Shown: positions 52,982 to 61,558 of the stretch, one piece after another | How positions within the stretch are numbered: the stretch's first letter is position 1 | How the letters are laid out: the number at the start of each line of letters is the position of its first letter | Translations under genes and position numbers: made by a program | The notes under the pieces: generated by a model | Databases searched by the model: none | What the model saw: the letters and a program-made list of their open reading frames with translations, nothing else | Told to the model about the DNA's origin: nothing | Source of the DNA: Lachnospiraceae bacterium | GTDB lineage: Bacteria > Bacillota > Clostridia > Lachnospirales > Lachnospiraceae | Direction of reading: 5' to 3' | Assembly: GCA_004556655.1 (NCBI GenBank) | Contig: SFGF01000005.1 | Coordinates: 10,057-74,056, forward strand | Length of the DNA: 64,000 nucleotides

Positions 52982-54498
52982 TCCCTCAACACCTCCGAAC
53001 TATTTGTCAGCGCTTTTCGATCAATTTTTCCATTTGGTGTAAGCGGCATATGTGTTACCCTGCAAAAACGGTTTGGAAGCATAAATGCCGGAAGCCGCTC
53101 ACTCATCTGCCGTTTTAATTCTCGTTTTTCTATATCACCCTCATAGAATGCCAAAATTTTCTTATTTTCCGTGTCAAAAATACAACAGGCTCTTACGATC
53201 GATTCCACCTGCTCCATGGCAGCTTCTATCTCACCCAGTTCGATCCGGTGCCCCATGTGTTTGATCTGAAAATCCTTCCGGGAAGAAAAATACAGTTTGC
53301 GGTCCACACCATAATATCCCATGTCCCCGGTACGATACATCCTCTCCGGATAGCAGTGATTCAGTGGATTTTGCACAAATACCCTCTCTGTCTGCTTATG
53401 ATTTCTGTAATATCCCAGAGCCAGTCCTGTTCCTGTTACACAGATTTCTCCTTCTATCCCCGGCTCGGATATCTCTCTGTTCTTCTCATCTAACAAAATT
53501 ACGGTCTCATTTGGAAATGCATTTCCAATCGGAAGGTTTTCTCCCGGCTGAAATTCCCGATCCACAATATAATACGTACAGTTACAGGTAATTTCCGTAG
53601 GACCATATAAATTGACATACATGGCATCCGGAAGATATCTGCGCCACAGATTCAGATGTTTGACCGGCATCATTTCCCCTGAAAACAACACTTTTTTAAT
53701 CTGATTCGGCACTCTGTACTCAAATCCCCGAAGCGTCGTTATGATACACAAAGCTGAAACTGCCCAGATCAAGGTTGTCACCCGGCGTTCACACAGGAAA
53801 TCAAGAAGCTGTGTCGGGAAAGAAAACATTCTTTTCGGAATGATTTCCACCCTTGCTCCTGTTTTCAGACCGGAATAAATATCCTTCACAGAAACATCAA
53901 AATCCCAGGGAGCCTGATTGCCAATTACATCCTCTCCGGTAATTCCAAAAATCTCCGTAAAATGTTCAATAAAATCTATCACAGATCGGTGACACACTAC
54001 GACGCCTTTTGGTATCCCTGTTGAACCGGACGTAAAAATACCATACAACGGATCGGTATCTTTCGCTTTCCTTCTTACTTTTTCAAGGGATTCTTCCCTG
54101 ACTTCCCCTTGTAACAATTGTTCGATCCACAATATTTCACCGGTAAACTCCAGCTTTTCCACTTCTTGTCTATATGTTTCCGAAGTTATCATTATTTTTG
54201 CTTCCAGTGTATCTATAATTTGTTCCAGACGCTTGACTGGCTGTCGGATATCCGTCAGAACATAAAATCCACCCGCCCGGACAATCCCCATAAAGGCAGC
54301 TATCGTATCCACACTTTTTTCCATAAATACAGGAACCGGGCTTCCATGCTTTATTTTACCTGCAAGAGAAGATCCGATCTTTCGGGAATTTTCTTCCAGT
54401 TCTCTGAATGTACAGCTTTCCTTCTCATCTGCAAAAGCGGTTTTATCAGGATACCTCTTTGCTGATTGGTCAAGATACTCTAAAACATTGGTTATCAC
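52978..54498 (-). CDS. Amino acid adenylation enzyme (DltA-like)
   Basis: The 506-residue stand-alone adenylation domain activates an amino acid with ATP and loads it on a carrier protein. Core motifs are intact: TSGSTGIPKG at 156-165, DFDVSVKDIY with Asp201 for the substrate amino group, YGPTE at 298-302, YRTGDMGYY and NGKIDRKAL with Lys491. Length and single-domain form match DltA. The binding-pocket region WAVSALCIITTLRGF differs from the DltA consensus, so D-alanine should not be assumed. It begins with GTG after GAGAGGGGGAA and is the first gene of the operon. Confidence 0.9.
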   Translation of the reverse strand: MITNVLEYLDQSAKRYPDKTAFADEKESCTFRELEENSRKIGSSLAGKIKHGSPVPVFMEKSVDTIAAFMGIVRAGGFYVLTDIRQPVKRLEQIIDTLEAKIMITSETYRQEVEKLEFTGEILWIEQLLQGEVREESLEKVRRKAKDTDPLYGIFTSGSTGIPKGVVVCHRSVIDFIEHFTEIFGITGEDVIGNQAPWDFDVSVKDIYSGLKTGARVEIIPKRMFSFPTQLLDFLCERRVTTLIWAVSALCIITTLRGFEYRVPNQIKKVLFSGEMMPVKHLNLWRRYLPDAMYVNLYGPTEITCNCTYYIVDREFQPGENLPIGNAFPNETVILLDEKNREISEPGIEGEICVTGTGLALGYYRNHKQTERVFVQNPLNHCYPERMYRTGDMGYYGVDRKLYFSSRKDFQIKHMGHRIELGEIEAAMEQVESIVRACCIFDTENKKILAFYEGDIEKRELKRQMSERLPAFMLPNRFCRVTHMPLTPNGKIDRKALTNSSEVLRE

Positions 54499-54525
54499 AA
54501 AATTCCCCCTCTCCGTTTCATTCTT

Positions 54526-54554
54526 ATTATACCCTCCCTCATTTTTCTATCATC
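54526..54554 (-). promoter_or_regulatory. Probable promoter of the dlt-like operon
   Basis: A perfect TATAAT (54526-54531, minus strand) lies 27 bases upstream of the GTG start. Only a weak -35 can be found 17 to 18 bases before it. Activator dependence is possible. Confidence 0.4.
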
Positions 54555-54678
54555 ACGTCTTTACCATACGATCGTTTTTTATCTTACCGCATTTTTGCTT
54601 CCCACTTCAAGCGTTTTCACACATCTTAAGAAGTAGTCAGAATTCATTAAGATTCGTAAGAAATGTGTAATAATATAC

Positions 54679-54707
54679 TTGCCCAATGTTCCGTTTCCCG
54701 CTATACT
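54679..54707 (+). promoter_or_regulatory. Promoter of the DUF2752 gene
   Basis: TTGCCC (54679-54684), a 17-base spacer and TATACT (54702-54707) lie 25 bases before the start codon. The gap from 54532 to 54678 shows nothing else that I can name. Confidence 0.6.
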
Positions 54708-54732
54708 GACAACAGAAAGCTGAGGTGACGCC

Positions 54733-55179
54733 ATGAAATTTTCCTATGATTTAAAAAAGCAGATATTCCCCCGACTGAAACTGCTTATCCTTATATGCGC
54801 TGCTTATTATCTGGCCACCTGGTTCACCGGATGCCCTGTAAAATACTTTCTTGGAATCTCCTGCCCCGGATGTGGCATGACCCGCGCATGGCTCTGCATT
54901 TTTCACCTGGATTTTGCCGGTGCTTTTACTTACCATCCCCTTTTCTGGACTGTGCCCTTTATGGCAGCCGCATTTCTTTTTGATGATAAGATTGACTTTA
55001 CAAAATACCGCTGGCTTCTGGTATTGACAGCGGTTCTCTTTTTTGTAGTATATTTTGTTCGCCTTCTTTGGCTTCCGGGCAATATCGTAGTATGGGAACC
55101 GGAAAATGGAGCCATTTTCCGTTATTTAAAGAAAATTTATGATTTGTTTGTATCACTGACACACAAAATAGGGCTGTAA
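54733..55179 (+). CDS. DUF2752 membrane protein
   Basis: The 148-residue protein has three or four hydrophobic segments and the family signature SCPGCGMTRAW near residue 50, where the cysteines may bind metal or form a redox pair. The external pattern TYHPLFW that follows is also typical of DUF2752. No function is known. It is monocistronic and convergent with azlD, sharing a terminator whose stem includes its stop codon. Confidence 0.88.
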   Translation: MKFSYDLKKQIFPRLKLLILICAAYYLATWFTGCPVKYFLGISCPGCGMTRAWLCIFHLDFAGAFTYHPLFWTVPFMAAAFLFDDKIDFTKYRWLLVLTAVLFFVVYFVRLLWLPGNIVVWEPENGAIFRYLKKIYDLFVSLTHKIGL

Positions 55180-55212
55180 AACCAGATTCGTTTTACAGCC
55201 CTGTTACTTTAT
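55170..55212. terminator. Bidirectional terminator between DUF2752 and azlD genes
   Basis: A perfect 13-bp stem (55170-55182 with 55190-55202) around a 7-base loop is followed by a weakly T-rich stretch on the plus strand and TATTTTGT on the minus strand. The DUF2752 stop codon lies in the left arm. Confidence 0.7.
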
Positions 55213-55234
55213 TGACTATACGATACAAAATATT

Positions 55235-55546
55235 TCACAGTCCGATCATCTGTACCACAAATACTGCTGCTGCCGCACCAACAGCTACTGTAAGAAGACC
55301 TTTTTTAAAATATGCCAGAAGCACTGCAGTGATACATCCGGCTATGGCACTGTTCCGGGATCCTGTGCTGGAAAAGATGGCCGGAAATGTCATGGCTGCC
55401 AACACAGCATAGGGTACATAGTACAAAAACGACTGTATTCTTACGTTTGTGATTTTTTTCCGAAAGATAGCCATTGGAAGCATACGGATCAGATACGTTA
55501 CCACGGCCATCACCGCAATACTGATCAATATATATTTTGTACTCAT
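55235..55546 (-). CDS. azlD: Branched-chain amino acid export protein AzlD
   Basis: The 103-residue protein has three or four hydrophobic segments and the AzlD pattern VTYLIRMLPMAIF near residue 15, with LYYVPYAVLAAMTFP following. It is the small partner of AzlC in exporters of branched-chain amino acids. It overlaps azlC by four bases (ATGA). The start at 55546 is preferred over longer frames that lie inside azlC. Confidence 0.92.
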   Translation of the reverse strand: MSTKYILISIAVMAVVTYLIRMLPMAIFRKKITNVRIQSFLYYVPYAVLAAMTFPAIFSSTGSRNSAIAGCITAVLLAYFKKGLLTVAVGAAAAVFVVQMIGL

Positions 55547-56259
55547 TCTGTCCCCTCCACTTCTTCCGGTTTTCTCGGAAACAGCCATGCGGCCACTGCG
55601 CTGACAGCGATTGTAATGATAATAATCGACCATCCACTTCCCAAATTACGCAGCCCCGGCAGATAAGTAAATGCCAGGCTTGCCAGAATGGCCAGAATCA
55701 CAGTAAACAGTACGCTTCTTTCTTCCCGTGCGGGAGGTACGATCACTGCAATAAACATTCCATACAACGCTATTCCCAGTGCACTGGAAAGGGCTTCCGG
55801 CATCACGGAAGTAGCAGCACCTCCTGCCAGGGTACCTCCTGTCCATCCCAGAATCGGTGTTATGATAAGCCCTGCCATATAGGGTGTAGACAGCTCTCCC
55901 TTATGCTGCATGGATACAGCAAAAATCTCATCTGTTATACCAAAAGATACTGCCAGTCGTTCTTTCATACTCATTTTTCGTTCCACTTTCTGAGAGACAG
56001 AAAGGGACATTAAAAAGTAACGGATATTGATGACCAGAGTCGTAAGTCCCAGCTCCATCATATTACCACCGGCAAGCATAAGATTGGCTCCGGCAAACTG
56101 ACCGGCACTGGTCAGATTCGTTAATGAAATCAGAACGGCAGCCCAGAGAGGCATTCCAGCCAGTACCGTTGTCATACCAAACGCCACCGAAACAGAGAAA
56201 TAACCCAGACAAATAGGGAGTCCGTCTTTCAGTCCCTGTACAAATTCATTTTTTCGCAT
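55543..56259 (-). CDS. azlC: Branched-chain amino acid export protein AzlC
   Basis: The 238-residue protein has the AzlC N-terminal signature GLKDGLPICLGYFSVSVAFG and about six hydrophobic segments. FGITDEIFAVS is another family stretch. It forms an exporter with AzlD. It follows the AICAR transformylase gene by seven bases with only a weak ribosome site, so it is probably coupled to purine-gene transcription, an unusual pairing. Confidence 0.93.
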   Translation of the reverse strand: MRKNEFVQGLKDGLPICLGYFSVSVAFGMTTVLAGMPLWAAVLISLTNLTSAGQFAGANLMLAGGNMMELGLTTLVINIRYFLMSLSVSQKVERKMSMKERLAVSFGITDEIFAVSMQHKGELSTPYMAGLIITPILGWTGGTLAGGAATSVMPEALSSALGIALYGMFIAVIVPPAREERSVLFTVILAILASLAFTYLPGLRNLGSGWSIIIITIAVSAVAAWLFPRKPEEVEGTE

Positions 56260-56266
56260 AACATTT

Positions 56267-57451
56267 TTAGTGATGGAACAGACGGATTCCGGTAAATGCC
56301 ATCACCATTCCATATTTATCACAGGTTTCAATTACCAGATCATCACGCACAGATCCACCTGGTTCTGCGATATATTTTACTCCGCTCTTATGCGCACGCT
56401 CGATATTATCTGCAAACGGGAAGAATGCATCAGAGCCAAGTGTTACATCGGTAAGCTGATCCAGCCACTCTCTCTTTTCTTCTCTGGTAAATACAGATGG
56501 TTTTTCTGAGAAAGTTCTCTCCCAGTTGCCATCAGCCAGCACATCCATATATTCTTCACCGATATAAACATCAATTGCATTGTCACGCTCTGCACGGGTG
56601 ATTCCCTCTTTGAAAGGCAGATTCATCACCTTCGGGGACTGACGCAGCCACCAGTTATCCGCCTTCTGGCCTGCCAGACGGGTACAGTGTACACGGGACT
56701 GCTGTCCGGCGCCGACACCGATTGCCTGACCATCTTTTACAAAACATACGGAATTGGACTGGGTATACTTAAGAGTGATCAGAGAAATCTTCATGTCTCT
56801 CTTTGCCTCTTCTGTCAGTTCTTTATTCACGGTTACAATATTAGAAATCAGCTCATCATCAATGGCAAGCTCCTGACGTCCCTGTTCAAAAGTCACGCCA
56901 AACACTTCCTTATGCTCCAGAGGAGCCGGTACATAATCCGGATCAATCTGAATCACATTATAATTTCCTTTTTTCTTCTGTCCAAGGATTTCCAGTGCTT
57001 CTTCTGTATAGCCCGGAGCAATCACTCCATCAGAAACTTCTCTCTTAATCAGAAGAGCGGTATCTTTGTCACATACATCAGACAGAGAAATAAAATCACC
57101 GAAAGAAGACATACGGTCTGCGCCTCTGGCTCTTGCATATGCGCAGGCAATCGGAGAGAAATTCTTCCAGTCCATATCATCTACCCAGTAAATCTTTGCC
57201 AGAGTCTCTGTCAACGGAAGTCCTACTGCTGCTCCTGCAGGTGATACATGCTTAAAAGAAGTAGCTGCCGGAAGACCTGTAGCTTTCTTCAGATCTCTTA
57301 CCAGCTGCCAGCCATTGAACGCATCCAGAAAATTGATGTATCCTGGTTTACCGGACAGCACTTTGATCGGAAGTTCAGAACCATCACTCATATATATTTT
57401 GGAAGGTTTCTGATTTGGGTTGCATCCATATTTTAATAATAATTCTTTCAT
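56267..57451 (-). CDS. Stand-alone AICAR transformylase (PurH formyltransferase domain only)
   Basis: The 394-residue enzyme performs the formylation of AICAR (ZMP) to FAICAR. It corresponds only to the AICARFT part of bifunctional PurH: CNPNQKPSKI, SFKHVSPAGAAVG with the catalytic Lys-His, SDAFFPFADNIERA and KYIAEPGGSVRDD are all present. The N-terminal IMP cyclohydrolase domain is absent. The missing step is supplied by the PurO-type gene just upstream. Both sit behind a ZTP riboswitch that senses the substrate of this enzyme. The start at 57451 has GGGAGAAC before it. Confidence 0.93.
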   Translation of the reverse strand: MKELLLKYGCNPNQKPSKIYMSDGSELPIKVLSGKPGYINFLDAFNGWQLVRDLKKATGLPAATSFKHVSPAGAAVGLPLTETLAKIYWVDDMDWKNFSPIACAYARARGADRMSSFGDFISLSDVCDKDTALLIKREVSDGVIAPGYTEEALEILGQKKKGNYNVIQIDPDYVPAPLEHKEVFGVTFEQGRQELAIDDELISNIVTVNKELTEEAKRDMKISLITLKYTQSNSVCFVKDGQAIGVGAGQQSRVHCTRLAGQKADNWWLRQSPKVMNLPFKEGITRAERDNAIDVYIGEEYMDVLADGNWERTFSEKPSVFTREEKREWLDQLTDVTLGSDAFFPFADNIERAHKSGVKYIAEPGGSVRDDLVIETCDKYGMVMAFTGIRLFHH

Positions 57452-57480
57452 CTCAGTTCTCCCTTTCACAATTACTTTTA

Positions 57481-58194
57481 TTATTTATTTTTATTCACAA
57501 TTCTTGTTTCATAAGTTCCATCTGCAATGCTGATATAACGCACAAACAGAGAAACTTTGTTGTCTTCATTCAGGCTTTCCCACAACATTTTTGTGAACTC
57601 TTCAATATCATCCGGAATAGATACCAGTTTGGGCTCACCCTCAAAGCTTGGAAGCGGATTGCCATCTCCCATATAGGTATGAATAAAATGACCTTCACCG
57701 GCCAAACAGTTTTCATATGCAAAGGTATAACGGTTGCAGGACTCCGGATTTCCATTGTTACTTTTCAGGATTGACATAGCGTAATTATATTTGCCATTTT
57801 CGATATGCATGATACCGGAAATACGAGGAGTATAGTTCGGTCCATCCGGCTCAAACTCACGGCTTCTCAGGGACTGTTCAAAGGTCAGCTGTCTGTCCAT
57901 GCCTTCATAAATGGTATCTGTCTGATCTCCGTTTGTTACGATTGTCTTGTTACCCAGGACACGAACCGGTGCATAAATAATCAGGCTTGGATCTACCAGT
58001 TTGGACGGATCAAATGCCTGTGTGCGGATACCCTGTCCATCTTCTACAAAAATTCTGTTTCGGCTGTTCTCACTTCTTCCCATAATAAAATAAGCAGCCA
58101 CTGCTTTTGTCCCGTCAGCCGATTTTCCGATTACAATTCCTCTTCCGGGATATGCATTACCTTTCAGTTCCTGTTCCAATGATATCATTTTCAT
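57481..58194 (-). CDS. purO: IMP cyclohydrolase, archaeal PurO type
   Basis: The 237-residue protein belongs to the PurO family first described in archaea, which closes FAICAR to IMP in the last purine step. YPGRGIVIGKSADG, AAYFIMGRSENSRNR (family pattern with catalytic Arg residues) and NYTPRISGI are the recognisable segments. It differs entirely from the cyclohydrolase half of PurH. It is the first gene behind the riboswitch and is followed after 29 bases by the AICAR transformylase gene. Confidence 0.9.
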   Translation of the reverse strand: MKMISLEQELKGNAYPGRGIVIGKSADGTKAVAAYFIMGRSENSRNRIFVEDGQGIRTQAFDPSKLVDPSLIIYAPVRVLGNKTIVTNGDQTDTIYEGMDRQLTFEQSLRSREFEPDGPNYTPRISGIMHIENGKYNYAMSILKSNNGNPESCNRYTFAYENCLAGEGHFIHTYMGDGNPLPSFEGEPKLVSIPDDIEEFTKMLWESLNEDNKVSLFVRYISIADGTYETRIVNKNK

Positions 58195-58250
58195 GAACGT
58201 CTCTCCTTTGCATCCTATGATTTCTAACTGTAAACTTCTCTAACTATACG

Positions 58251-58350
58251 AAAAAAGCCTACAATCCGAGCTTATATTGCCCAGACGGTCGGCTTCTGCT
58301 CCTTATACTCCCCGTGGTAAACCCCACTTCCGTCAGTCATATAAGGTATC
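58251..58350 (-). promoter_or_regulatory. ZTP riboswitch (pfl motif) with terminator
   Basis: On the minus strand the leader contains TATATGACTGACGG, then GTGGGGTTTACCACGGGGAG as a hairpin, and CCGTCTGGGCA (58278-58288), the conserved 3' part of the pfl/ZTP aptamer. A run of six T at 58251-58256 follows GGCT, which can pair with AGCC inside the aptamer 3' part to form a terminator. Binding of ZMP/ZTP should prevent that terminator and switch on purO and the transformylase gene. Motif spacing and the regulated genes both fit. Confidence 0.85.
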
Positions 58351-58353
58351 TAA

Positions 58354-58382
58354 AACATAGCATTATTCCCCCGAAAAGTCAA
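58354..58382 (-). promoter_or_regulatory. Promoter of the ZTP-controlled purine operon
   Basis: On the minus strand, TTGACT (58377-58382) and TATGTT (58354-58359) are 17 bases apart. Transcription would start right at the 5' edge of the riboswitch. Confidence 0.65.
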
Positions 58383-58431
58383 CCCATTATCCTTAAAATC
58401 TTAATGATTCAGGTACAGGCACCACAGTAAG

Positions 58432-59064
58432 TCAATGAAATCGTTTTCTTAACTGATACAGTGGTATCTTGATTTCCAGCTTTTCCCCATGATAACGAAC
58501 AAAATGTTTTCGTATCACCGTCAGAGAAATAAGCCCACATCCCAGGACAACTCCGGGGACTCTGATTCTCCTGACTACACAGATGAAAAACAGGAGAAAT
58601 GTAAGCACTGAACGGTAAAAATGAGGACTTATAACGATTACAAGGGAAAATAACAAATAAAATATAATCAGGTATGACACCGGTTCAAAGATTGGATACA
58701 ATCCAAGCAGCACCCCGAAGGATACCGCTATCGCTTTACCTCCTTTGTTATTTTTCCAGAAAGGATAGGCATGTCCCAGCACCGGAGCTGCCACAATAAG
58801 ACCGAACATCAGCCCCTGTGGATCCATTCTTTTCAGTGCCAGATGTACCGGCAGAAATCCCTTCAGAAGTTCCAGAATGATCACCAGGATTCCCATAGGA
58901 ATCCCTGCATATAAAAATGCATTGGCTGCTCCCGGATTACCGTCTTCACTTTTCTCCGTCACATCTATTTTTTTCAGATACTTCGGCAGCAGATAGCTGT
59001 ACAGAACGCTGCCCGACAAATATCCTGCCAGAATATACATTATTTCTTCCCATCTATTTATCAT
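58432..59064 (-). CDS. PlsY-like glycerol-3-phosphate acyltransferase family protein
   Basis: The 210-residue membrane protein has five or six hydrophobic segments and the three PlsY motifs in altered form: SEDGNPGAANAF (PlsY GSGNPGATN), LELLKGFLPV (LDxxKG) and GHAYPFWKNNKGGKAIAVSFG (GHxxPxFLxFKGGKGV). PlsY moves acyl groups from acyl-phosphate to glycerol-3-phosphate. The divergent motifs suggest a paralogue with altered substrate. It lies 25 bases after an MGDG-synthase-like gene, suggesting joint work on membrane lipid. An internal ATG at 59040 is an alternative start. Confidence 0.82.
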   Translation of the reverse strand: MINRWEEIMYILAGYLSGSVLYSYLLPKYLKKIDVTEKSEDGNPGAANAFLYAGIPMGILVIILELLKGFLPVHLALKRMDPQGLMFGLIVAAPVLGHAYPFWKNNKGGKAIAVSFGVLLGLYPIFEPVSYLIIFYLLFSLVIVISPHFYRSVLTFLLFFICVVRRIRVPGVVLGCGLISLTVIRKHFVRYHGEKLEIKIPLYQLRKRFH

Positions 59065-59089
59065 ATACGTTCTTCCTGTTCACCCTACA

Positions 59090-60229
59090 TTAATGAGGTA
59101 CGTTTATGTTTTCATTTGGTGCCAGTTCTTCCAATAATCGGTATACCTTCTTCACAGAATCCGGCTTTGCATTTTCTTCCTGGGCCCGAATCATTTGTCT
59201 GCGAAGATTTTCCTTTTCCAAAAGCCTTCGGCCTGCACGAAGCTGCCCGAGAAAACTTTTTCTACCGATGGACATGCCATGATTCTGGAAAAATTCAAGA
59301 TTGCAGTTCTCGCATCCCGGAATCGGAGTCGTATGAACCATAGGAATCTTACTGACAGCTGCCTCTGTACTGCTGAGTCCACCGGGCTTTGTAAAGATCA
59401 CATCGCATGCACTCATATAATCAGCAACCTGTTCCGTAAATCCAAGGACCCATACCTTTGGCCTGTTTTTCAATTCCCTTCGAAGTGTGTTTTCCAGTTT
59501 CGTGTTGTTGCCACAGATTACCACAACCCCTTCATCCTCCTGAAGGCGTCTTGCCAGTTCCAACACAAAAATCTGTATTTTTCCAAAACCCATACTTCCA
59601 CCCATGACCAGGTAGATTCTGTCATTTTGAGGCAGACCGCATTTTTCTCTTGCGTCCGTCTTCTTTTTATCCTCCAGAAAACAAGGCCGTACCGGAATCC
59701 CCCATGGCAGAAGTTTTTCTTCCGGAACGCCTCTTGACACAAACTCTTCTATTAGCTCTTCATGGGGTATTACATAGTAATCACAATCCGTCTCTTCCCA
59801 AAAAGGAATACAGGTATAATCTGTAGCAACAGCTACTGTTTTCTGTCTGAGCCATCCTTTCTTTTTCAGATATGTCACTGTCTCCGCAGGATATAGATGC
59901 GGCATAACAATCACATCAAAATCGTTCTCATCCAGATACTTTTTCAGTTTTTTCCCCAATAAAGCACAGACAAGATACACCGGCGATTTTCTTTTCCAAA
60001 ATGTGGACACTGCCTTCCCGATTTTGTATACGAATCCAAAACCATGCGGAAAATGCTTCACCAGTCCTACATAAGCACCGCCTACTACCCGGGATGTTTT
60101 CTTTCCGTTCAGCAGCATCATATCCAGCATAACCGCCTCATCACCCTGCTGCTCCACATATTCTTTTACTGCTTTTCCGGCAGAATTATGGCCTTCCCCG
60201 GTATTGCAGGATAATATTAATACTTTCAT
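59090..60229 (-). CDS. MGDG synthase-like glycosyltransferase (GT28 family)
   Basis: The 379-residue enzyme has the monogalactosyl/glucosyl-diacylglycerol synthase N-terminal domain (MKVLILSCNTGEGHNSAG, acceptor site) and a GT-B C-terminal domain (VMGGSMGFGK, TKPGGLSSTEAAV, the UDP-sugar site). Relatives such as UgtP/YpfP make glucosyl-diacylglycerol anchors for lipoteichoic acid. Substrate sugar and lipid cannot be told from sequence. It is co-directional with the PlsY-like gene. Confidence 0.88.
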   Translation of the reverse strand: MKVLILSCNTGEGHNSAGKAVKEYVEQQGDEAVMLDMMLLNGKKTSRVVGGAYVGLVKHFPHGFGFVYKIGKAVSTFWKRKSPVYLVCALLGKKLKKYLDENDFDVIVMPHLYPAETVTYLKKKGWLRQKTVAVATDYTCIPFWEETDCDYYVIPHEELIEEFVSRGVPEEKLLPWGIPVRPCFLEDKKKTDAREKCGLPQNDRIYLVMGGSMGFGKIQIFVLELARRLQEDEGVVVICGNNTKLENTLRRELKNRPKVWVLGFTEQVADYMSACDVIFTKPGGLSSTEAAVSKIPMVHTTPIPGCENCNLEFFQNHGMSIGRKSFLGQLRAGRRLLEKENLRRQMIRAQEENAKPDSVKKVYRLLEELAPNENINVPH

Positions 60230-60271
60230 TGTTCCCCCTGACCGGTACCCAAAATCTGTTAAACCATATTT

Positions 60272-61474
60272 TTATTTTTCATCACATACCTGAAAAATAT
60301 AAAACTTCAGATAATACGATTCATCTGCTGCCCACAGAATCGGATGATCCGGTGCCTGCGTACGAAATTCCACCTGTCTCAGACGTTTATGCACATTTCT
60401 TGCTGCCTGACCAATTGTCTGTGTAAAAAGTTCATACGTCATAAAATGGGAACAGGAACAGGTAGCTAGATAACCACCATCTTTCACCAGTTTCATGCCC
60501 CGCAGATTAATTTCCCTGTAGCCCTTTACAGCATTTTTTACAGAATTCCGGGATTTTGTAAATGCAGGCGGATCCAGAATTACCAGATCAAATTTTTCTC
60601 CCTCCGCTTCCAGCTTTGGCAGCAATTCAAACACATCCGCACAGACAAACTTTACCCTGTCTTCCAAACCATTCAACCTGGCATTCACAGTCGCCTGATC
60701 TACTCCCAACTGAGAAGCATCTACCCCCAATACAGAAGAAGCTCCGGCAATTCCTGCATTCAGTGCAAAAGAACCGGTATGTGTAAAACAATCCAGTACT
60801 TTTGCACCTTTACATAACTTTTGAATCGACTGACGGTTATACTTCTGATCCAGGAAAAAACCGGTCTTTTGTCCATCTTTTACATCTACCTGATACTTTA
60901 CACCATTTTCCGTTATATTTACCAACGTATCAAATTCTTCACCGATGAATCCTTTGGTACGCTCCATGCCTTCCTGCTCCCGGACTTTTGCATCACTTCT
61001 TTCGTAGACACCTCTAATCGTCACTCCATCCTCAGCCATCACTTCTATTAATAGACCTACGATGGTTTCTTTCATCCGATCAATTCCCAGTGCAAGAGAC
61101 TGTACCACCAAAACATCAGAAAACTTATCCACCACAAGCCCCGGTAAAAAATCAGCTTCCCCGAAAATCACCCGACAGCTTCCTGTATCTACTGTTTTCT
61201 TTCGATAATTCCAGGCATTCTGTACACGCATCCGTAAAAATTCCTGATCAATTTCCTGGTGAATATTCCTTGTCATCATACGGACTCTGATCTTTGAATT
61301 CCGGTTGATAAATCCCCGTCCCATAGGATATCCGTCAAAATCATGAACCAGAACAATGTCTCCGTCTTCAAAACTTCCCACAACACTGTCAATTTCATTG
61401 TCATATATCCAGGCGCCGCCCGCTTTCAGCGTACGACCTTCCCCTTTTTTTAACGTAACTGATGCAAAGCTCAT
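60272..61474 (-). CDS. Class I SAM-dependent rRNA methyltransferase (RlmI-like, PUA domain)
   Basis: The 400-residue protein has an N-terminal PUA-like domain (VTLKKGEGRTLKAGGAWIYDNEI), a central region (GLVVDKFSDVLVVQ) and a Rossmann methyltransferase domain. FLDQKYNR, VLDCFTHTGSFAL, LGVDASQLGV and VILDPPAFTKSRN are visible. RlmI makes 5-methylcytosine in 23S rRNA in E. coli; the exact target here is inferred from homology. The start at 61474 has GGAGGTAAC before it. Confidence 0.88.
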   Translation of the reverse strand: MSFASVTLKKGEGRTLKAGGAWIYDNEIDSVVGSFEDGDIVLVHDFDGYPMGRGFINRNSKIRVRMMTRNIHQEIDQEFLRMRVQNAWNYRKKTVDTGSCRVIFGEADFLPGLVVDKFSDVLVVQSLALGIDRMKETIVGLLIEVMAEDGVTIRGVYERSDAKVREQEGMERTKGFIGEEFDTLVNITENGVKYQVDVKDGQKTGFFLDQKYNRQSIQKLCKGAKVLDCFTHTGSFALNAGIAGASSVLGVDASQLGVDQATVNARLNGLEDRVKFVCADVFELLPKLEAEGEKFDLVILDPPAFTKSRNSVKNAVKGYREINLRGMKLVKDGGYLATCSCSHFMTYELFTQTIGQAARNVHKRLRQVEFRTQAPDHPILWAADESYYLKFYIFQVCDEK

Positions 61475-61558
61475 AGTTACCTCCATCTGTTATACTATTT
61501 TCATGCTTATACTATATCAGCACTCATTGTATCACAGATTTATAGAAAACGGAATTCT

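Noticed and set aside
52978..54498. Plain dltA for D-alanylation.
   Set aside because: Overall fold agrees, but the pocket region differs and a decarboxylase is co-transcribed, so the symbol was withheld.
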